Shown piece after piece: positions 32,470 through 35,621 of a DNA stretch of 35,621 nt (position 1 is its first letter; every line of letters starts with the position of its first letter). The translations under genes and the position numbers were made by a program. The notes under the pieces are model-generated. The model ran no database searches and was not told where the DNA came from. It worked only from the letters and a program-made list of their open reading frames with translations. Where the stretch lies: positions 1 to 35,621 of IMG/VR virus record IMGVR_UViG_3300044522_001050. One strand, 5' to 3'. Origin of the DNA: a virus.

Positions 32470-33246
32470 TTATCCTAGATTTGAAAACAAGCCAAATGTT
32501 AAAGGCATGGAATCAGACGCGCATGGGATTGGGGCGAGATTGATGGCAATCTTACGAATGACCTGTTGAAATTCTTCTTTTGACCAATCATTTTTCGCCA
32601 GATTCATCGATCCTATGCATAGGCAAATATTCTCTGGTGTATATCCGATACTTGAGTCAATGCGATCTAGCGACACTTTGTATATGCTGTTTGCGGCAAT
32701 TCTAAAGGATTCCAAATCGTTTGGACATAGCATTTTACAGCCAGTATAAGCGCAAAGTCCATTTTGTTTTTTGTAGAGCTTATCAACGTCCTGAATTGTA
32801 ATTTCAAAGGGAATTTTTCTAGCAACCGCGCCCGCTCTCCAGTTTTTAAACATACTCGAATAAATATTCTCGGTAGTTTTTTCCATAAATCGGGCTCTAA
32901 GATGATACATTCTATGGCGGACTTTTTCTGCCAAAGCTGTTTCCGAGTGTTCTTTTAAATATTTTTTTGCATATTTCTCCACGGTTCTCCAATCAATAGA
33001 AATATTCATGAACTCTGTTTTTTTCATTCCATTGGCATAATTCTCCACGATCCGGAGAGACTCATCGTCTGATTTTTTTACATGATCAGCCGTCCCTCTC
33101 CTTTTTACATTCTGGCGCTGTAATGCAGCCATTATGGTTGGAGGGTTGCTCGAAACAGATGCGGCCAATTTAACAGTGCTCTCGCCAGCGAGATAGCGAA
33201 CCGCTATTTCAGCCTCTTGTTCGTCGGTGAATCGTCTTTTAGGCAT
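32470..33246 (-). CDS. HNH endonuclease with N-terminal HTH, probable mobile gene
   Basis: A 258-residue protein. Residues about 5-45 look like a resolvase-type helix-turn-helix (FTDEQEAEIAVRYLAGESTV ... SNPPTIMAALQRQ). The C-terminal part has an HNH-like nuclease core: NGLCAYTGCKM (162-172), VSLDRIDSSIGYTPENICL (191-209) and MNLAKNDWS, the form seen in free-standing phage HNH endonucleases. The start at 33246 is preferred, since it lies 2 bases after the upstream stop. The gene is visibly more A+T-rich than its neighbours and uses different codons, a sign of horizontal transfer. It is inserted between a small structural gene and the fibre gene without breaking either. It would cut a related phage at this locus to spread itself. 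Confidence 0.82.
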   Translation of the reverse strand: MPKRRFTDEQEAEIAVRYLAGESTVKLAASVSSNPPTIMAALQRQNVKRRGTADHVKKSDDESLRIVENYANGMKKTEFMNISIDWRTVEKYAKKYLKEHSETALAEKVRHRMYHLRARFMEKTTENIYSSMFKNWRAGAVARKIPFEITIQDVDKLYKKQNGLCAYTGCKMLCPNDLESFRIAANSIYKVSLDRIDSSIGYTPENICLCIGSMNLAKNDWSKEEFQQVIRKIAINLAPIPCASDSMPLTFGLFSNLG

Positions 33247-33248
33247 TT

Positions 33249-33593
33249 TTAGGTAGCCGACCAAGCTAGAAAGTGACAGAGGGCGGACCCGCTTACGGAA
33301 ATATCGCCCAAATAATTCTGTTCAACAAGAATACCGCCATCCGAGCCAAATGGTCCAAAGGCCGCAGAGACGGTCGCGGGCTTGAGAAGCACGTTGAAAT
33401 TGCCCGTTCCAGCGGGGCCACTGTTGTAGGCCACAAAAAGCGGGCCGCCCGACCCGATGACCTGAAGGTAGGCCGCCTTGCGACCGGCATTGGCCGGGAA
33501 ACACACCCCAGTAGTCATCACCGTGGCTGATCCCGATGGCGCGGAGCTAGAAATCGTAGAATAGGGCTGATTGACCGAGGTTACAAGTGGCAT
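33249..33593 (-). CDS. Small structural protein (114 residues)
   Basis: Starts MPLVTSVNQPYSTISSSAPS and continues as a Ser/Gly/Ala-rich beta-type chain (AAYLQVIGSGGPLFVAYN, GGILVEQNYLGDISVSGSAL). The pattern resembles small virion surface or decoration proteins, but I recognise no named family. It is preceded by a 62-base leader after a strong late-like motif (33656-33681) and a hairpin (33623-33647), which suggests high and regulated late expression. It is the first gene after PhoH in this unit. Confidence 0.6.
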   Translation of the reverse strand: MPLVTSVNQPYSTISSSAPSGSATVMTTGVCFPANAGRKAAYLQVIGSGGPLFVAYNSGPAGTGNFNVLLKPATVSAAFGPFGSDGGILVEQNYLGDISVSGSALCHFLAWSAT

Positions 33594-33622
33594 GGGAAGA
33601 AGAGGGATAAGTAAGACGTTCC

Positions 33623-33647
33623 GCCCAGCCCCGAGATGGGGCTAGGC
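33623..33647. other. Leader hairpin before the 33593 gene
   Basis: AGCCCC, loop GAGAT, GGGGCT, extended by GCC/GGC past one mismatch. It lies between the late-like motif and the ATG, so it would be in the 5' leader. It has no T-run. It could stabilise the mRNA or stop read-through from PhoH. Confidence 0.55.
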
Positions 33648-33655
33648 AGTGGGAG

Positions 33656-33681
33656 TTACACGGATTTCAGACTGATTTATA
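33656..33681 (-). promoter_or_regulatory. Late-promoter-like bipartite motif before the 33593 gene
   Basis: Minus strand TATAAAT, 13 bases, GTGTAA, beginning right after the PhoH stop codon. The left box equals the first seven bases of the T4 late promoter consensus TATAAATA. This is the best copy together with 14398-14423. Confidence 0.6.
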
Positions 33682-33682
33682 C

Positions 33683-34510
33683 CTATTTATCCGGAGTCGT
33701 TTTAGCGGGAAACATCGGCTCGCTCTTGGACGAAGCCATTCTATGGGCATCGAGCCGTTCCACGATATAACGGACGAGACCAGAACGCACAATGTCGGCA
33801 GCGGTGAATGAAAAGCAGTGAATGCCCTGATTTCTGCTGTCCTCATCGTTAAACAGGTCGAACATTTTGGAGAATCCACTAGATCCATTGATATCCGACT
33901 GGTCCATGTCTCCCGCCACGATCAGCTTAGAGAATTTTCCGACACGCGTGATCAAAGTGGTCATCTCTTTGAACGTGAGATTCTGAGACTCGTCCGAAAG
34001 GACCATGCGAGCGTTAAAACTGCTACCGCGAAGGTAATTGATGGGCAAACCTGAGATTCGCTCATCCTTGACGAGTCGATCCACATCTGGGCGCGGCAGC
34101 AGCTCGTCCAGCTTGTCATAAAGAGGCATCAGGAACGGGTTCATCTTGTCGTTTTGGTCGCCCGGCAGACTTCCGAGGGACTTAGACGCGCTCTCTGCGA
34201 TGGAGCGAATGTAGAGAACGTCAGAAACGGTATGTTTTTGAAGGAGAAGCAGCCCACAGTAGACCGCGAGGAAGGTCTTGGATGTTCCGGCAGGCCCGCT
34301 GAGGAACACGAGTTTGGTATCTTTGTCGAGAATCAGCTCAATCAGCTGTTTCTGCTTGTCTGTCAGGTCATCCCGCTCTCTGAGGTTAATCGGATAGTCA
34401 ATTTTGTCTCGCTGCGGGACCCTTGGGGACTGATCCTTGGATTTCTTGGTCACCGCGTCGTTTGGCGCGGCAACTGTGTTGTTTTTTCGAGTCTTTTTGT
34501 GTTTGGACAT
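33683..34510 (-). CDS. phoH: PhoH-like ATPase
   Basis: A 275-residue protein. After a basic N-terminal tail of about 40 residues, the ATPase core has Walker A SGPAGTSKTF (residues 71-80), IRSIAESASKSLGSLPGD (the PhoH-specific segment) and Walker B MVLSDESQN (169-177, the DExQN form), followed by the strand LIVAGDMDQ. PhoH-like proteins are common in phages and are thought to be RNA-linked ATPases or helicases induced under phosphate stress; their role in infection is unresolved. It diverges from the plus-strand T5orf172 gene across a 177-base gap. A weak GTGTAA site (34590-34615) lies 80 bases upstream of the start. Confidence 0.92.
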   Translation of the reverse strand: MSKHKKTRKNNTVAAPNDAVTKKSKDQSPRVPQRDKIDYPINLRERDDLTDKQKQLIELILDKDTKLVFLSGPAGTSKTFLAVYCGLLLLQKHTVSDVLYIRSIAESASKSLGSLPGDQNDKMNPFLMPLYDKLDELLPRPDVDRLVKDERISGLPINYLRGSSFNARMVLSDESQNLTFKEMTTLITRVGKFSKLIVAGDMDQSDINGSSGFSKMFDLFNDEDSRNQGIHCFSFTAADIVRSGLVRYIVERLDAHRMASSKSEPMFPAKTTPDK

Positions 34511-34589
34511 AGACTGAGCGGGTGGATTGGACTGTGTGGAGCGCGCTGTTTGAAGGCACGGTGATCCTTATGGTTTCTGACAACAGAGA

Positions 34590-34615
34590 TTACACGGGGT
34601 TTGTGTCTGTTTCGG
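34590..34615 (-). promoter_or_regulatory. Weak late-motif-like site upstream of PhoH
   Basis: The right box CCCGTGTAA is intact, but at the expected position the left box is CCGAAAC, keeping only AAA. It is probably a degenerate copy or chance. It sits in the 177-base divergent region, which otherwise holds only the plus-strand promoter at 34644. Confidence 0.25.
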
Positions 34616-34643
34616 GAAAAAGTGTGAAGACACAGATTTTGGC

Positions 34644-34671
34644 TTGACACGGAAAAGAAAAGGGAGAGAAT
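34644..34671 (+). promoter_or_regulatory. Sigma-70-like promoter for the plus-strand cluster
   Basis: TTGACA (within GGCTTGACA, as at 21860), 16 bases, GAGAAT, with the ATG 16 bases later at 34688. It is probably an early promoter, since this cluster points away from the structural genes. The -10 is weak. Confidence 0.42.
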
Positions 34672-34687
34672 CGATGGGCATACCACC

Positions 34688-35125
34688 ATGAGTAGCATCC
34701 CACTAAGACAAAGCGGCATTTTATACGCCATGACCAATGCTTCCATGCCGGGGCTGGTAAAAATCGGAGTGACTACGGACACGGCGACGAACCGCGCGAA
34801 GCAGCTGACGGCAGCCACAGCCAGCCCGACGCCCTTTCATGTGGTTTACCAGAAGGTAGTCTCCGATTGTAATGAGGCGGAGGCCAAGGTCCATGCCGCG
34901 CTGGCGGGACGGCGGGTTAATGAAGGGAGAGAGTTTTTCGAGGTCTCTGTCTATGAGGCGGCCATTGCCATGGACAGAATCTGCGGCGGGGAACGCTATC
35001 AGCCCAAGCCTTTGACGCCGTGGGCCGAACTTTTTGCCTCCTTCCCTGACGACGGTGATGGCCGCGCCCTGACCCGCGAGGAACAGGCCCGCTGTAGGGC
35101 ACTTGAGAAAGAGCAGCGAGGATAG
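34688..35125 (+). CDS. T5orf172/GIY-YIG superfamily protein
   Basis: A 145-residue protein. The N-terminal half shows the T5orf172/MUG113 pattern: GILYAMTNASMPGLVKIGVT (10-29), an Arg in NRAKQL, SPTPFHVVYQKVV, NEAEAKVHAAL, and NEGREFFEV. This family belongs to the GIY-YIG nuclease superfamily and is frequent in phages, but its cellular target is unknown. The C-terminal 45 residues are acidic and then basic (ALTREEQARCRALEKE) and look like a helical tail. It starts at ACC-ATG, with no Shine-Dalgarno sequence at normal spacing. First gene of a divergent cluster that probably carries early or host-interaction functions. Confidence 0.85.
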   Translation: MSSIPLRQSGILYAMTNASMPGLVKIGVTTDTATNRAKQLTAATASPTPFHVVYQKVVSDCNEAEAKVHAALAGRRVNEGREFFEVSVYEAAIAMDRICGGERYQPKPLTPWAELFASFPDDGDGRALTREEQARCRALEKEQRG

Positions 35126-35142
35126 ATATCGTCAGATTTCTC

Positions 35143-35170
35143 TTGACGGCTGGTCAAAATGGTGTAGGAT
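35143..35170 (+). promoter_or_regulatory. Sigma-70-like promoter before the membrane peptide
   Basis: TTGACG, 16 bases, TAGGAT, then ATG 10 bases after the -10 at 35181, so the transcript would be nearly leaderless. Same CTTGAC box and 16-base spacing as the other sites. Confidence 0.4.
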
Positions 35171-35180
35171 TTCTCTCGAA

Positions 35181-35342
35181 ATGAACACCACCACCACAAT
35201 CGTTAGTTTTTTCACCACTAATTCTCCGCTGCTGAATCTCAGCGCGACTCAAACCGCCATTGTGCTTTTCCTCACGGGAGTCGGCGCGTTTTACACGGGA
35301 AAGCTGACGGCGCGCCTGACAAAATGGGCGTTGGCGCTCTAA
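35181..35342 (+). CDS. Small single-pass membrane protein (53 residues)
   Basis: MNTTTTIVSFFTTNSPLLNL, then a hydrophobic segment (AIVLFLTGVGAFY, about residues 26-38), then the basic end KLTARLTKW. A single membrane helix with a positively charged C-terminus would place the tail in the cytosol. The start at 35181 is chosen because a promoter-like site ends 10 bases before it; a longer frame from 35103 would overlap the preceding gene. Short membrane proteins in phage early regions can be exclusion or holin-like factors, but nothing specific shows here. Confidence 0.55.
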   Translation: MNTTTTIVSFFTTNSPLLNLSATQTAIVLFLTGVGAFYTGKLTARLTKWALAL

Positions 35343-35356
35343 GCTGATCTTGTCCT

Positions 35357-35621
35357 GTGGCAAAGCCTCTGAGAGTGCAAAAGGGCGAGGCGGGCTATGA
35401 CGTAGACATCACGAGGTCTAACAATGGCCCATGGGGCAACCCATTCATCATCGGCATTCACGGAACCCGTGCGGAAGTGATCGCGCAATACGCGGAATGG
35501 CTGCCGCGCCAACCTGAGCTGATGGCCCGCCTACCCGAATTGAAGGGCAAAGTCCTTGGGTGCGCCTGCCGCGCAGACCAGAAATGTCATGGAAACGTGC
35601 TTCTCAACCTTTTAGCGAATT
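35357..35621 (+). CDS. DUF4326 domain protein (cut by window edge)
   Basis: Starts GTG at 35357 (MAKPLRVQKGEAGYDVDITR), 14 bases after the membrane peptide gene. The sequence NGPWGNPFIIG, EVIAQYAEWL and ELMARLPELKGKVLGCAC ... CHGNVLL is the DUF4326 pattern, with its conserved Gly-Cys-x-Cys and Cys-His-Gly. The family is widespread in phages and bacteria, function unknown; the Cys and His residues suggest a metal or catalytic site. The frame is still open at the window end, but family length suggests only a few residues are missing. Confidence 0.85.
   Translation, partial: MAKPLRVQKGEAGYDVDITRSNNGPWGNPFIIGIHGTRAEVIAQYAEWLPRQPELMARLPELKGKVLGCACRADQKCHGNVLLNLLAN

Noticed and set aside
32361-32543. 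Plus-strand 60-codon frame between the HNH and fibre genes
   Set aside because: It overlaps the HNH gene in antisense, is Pro/Leu-rich and has no start signals.
1-35621. tRNA genes, integrase, transposase or attachment sites
   Set aside because: I saw no cloverleaf-like sequence, no recombinase motifs and no flanking direct repeats by eye, so none is reported.

Overview
This window is part of a tailed double-stranded DNA phage genome (Caudoviricetes), covering the DNA-packaging and virion-structure region. The evidence is a large terminase with Walker A/B and nuclease motifs, a portal, a fused prohead protease and scaffold, several very long tail-fibre proteins and a PhoH-like ATPase. Two genes carry lipoprotein signal peptides, which points to a bacterial host that processes lipoproteins, probably Gram-negative. 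The host cannot be named. Few starts have a Shine-Dalgarno sequence and many read ACC-ATG, so a host that uses non-SD or leaderless initiation is likely.

Layout. Everything from about 34.5 kb down to base 1 is transcribed leftwards (minus strand). In transcription order: PhoH-like ATPase (34510-33683); a small structural protein (33593); an HNH endonuclease inserted between structural genes (33246); a 26-residue basic peptide; two giant paralogous beta-rich fibres (32289-28051 and 27926-22743); three small proteins (22724-21309); two lipoproteins (21269 papain-like, 20698 coiled coil plus membrane segments); a zinc ribbon protein; a sigma-70-like factor with a Cys cluster; a protein with a duplicated HTH-like motif (possible small terminase); an ERCC4-type nuclease; large terminase; portal; a small tail protein; a 1728-residue Ser/Ala/Thr repeat fibre; a small protein and a glycine-rich adhesin candidate; a glycosyltransferase/acetyltransferase pair; an FYG-repeat protein; protease-scaffold; a probable decoration protein; and the start of what is probably the major capsid gene. 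At the right edge three plus-strand genes diverge: T5orf172/GIY-YIG, a 53-residue membrane peptide and a DUF4326 protein.

Regulation. The most interesting signal is a 26-bp bipartite motif on the minus strand, TATAA(C/A)T - 13 bases - GTGTAA. It lies just upstream of the portal gene, the 33593 gene, the 3606 gene and the protease-scaffold gene (the last two with a degenerate left half). It also lies inside the protease-scaffold gene, 20 bases before an in-frame ATG that would give a free scaffold. I infer that it is a late promoter, possibly read by the sigma-like protein encoded here. A second set of sites, CTTGAC - 16 bases - a loose -10 element, sits in front of five other genes, mostly with very short leaders.

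Limits. There are no tRNAs, CRISPR arrays, integrases or insertion sequences, and no gap longer than 300 bases without a gene. Tail tube, sheath and baseplate genes are not in this window, so tail morphology cannot be stated.
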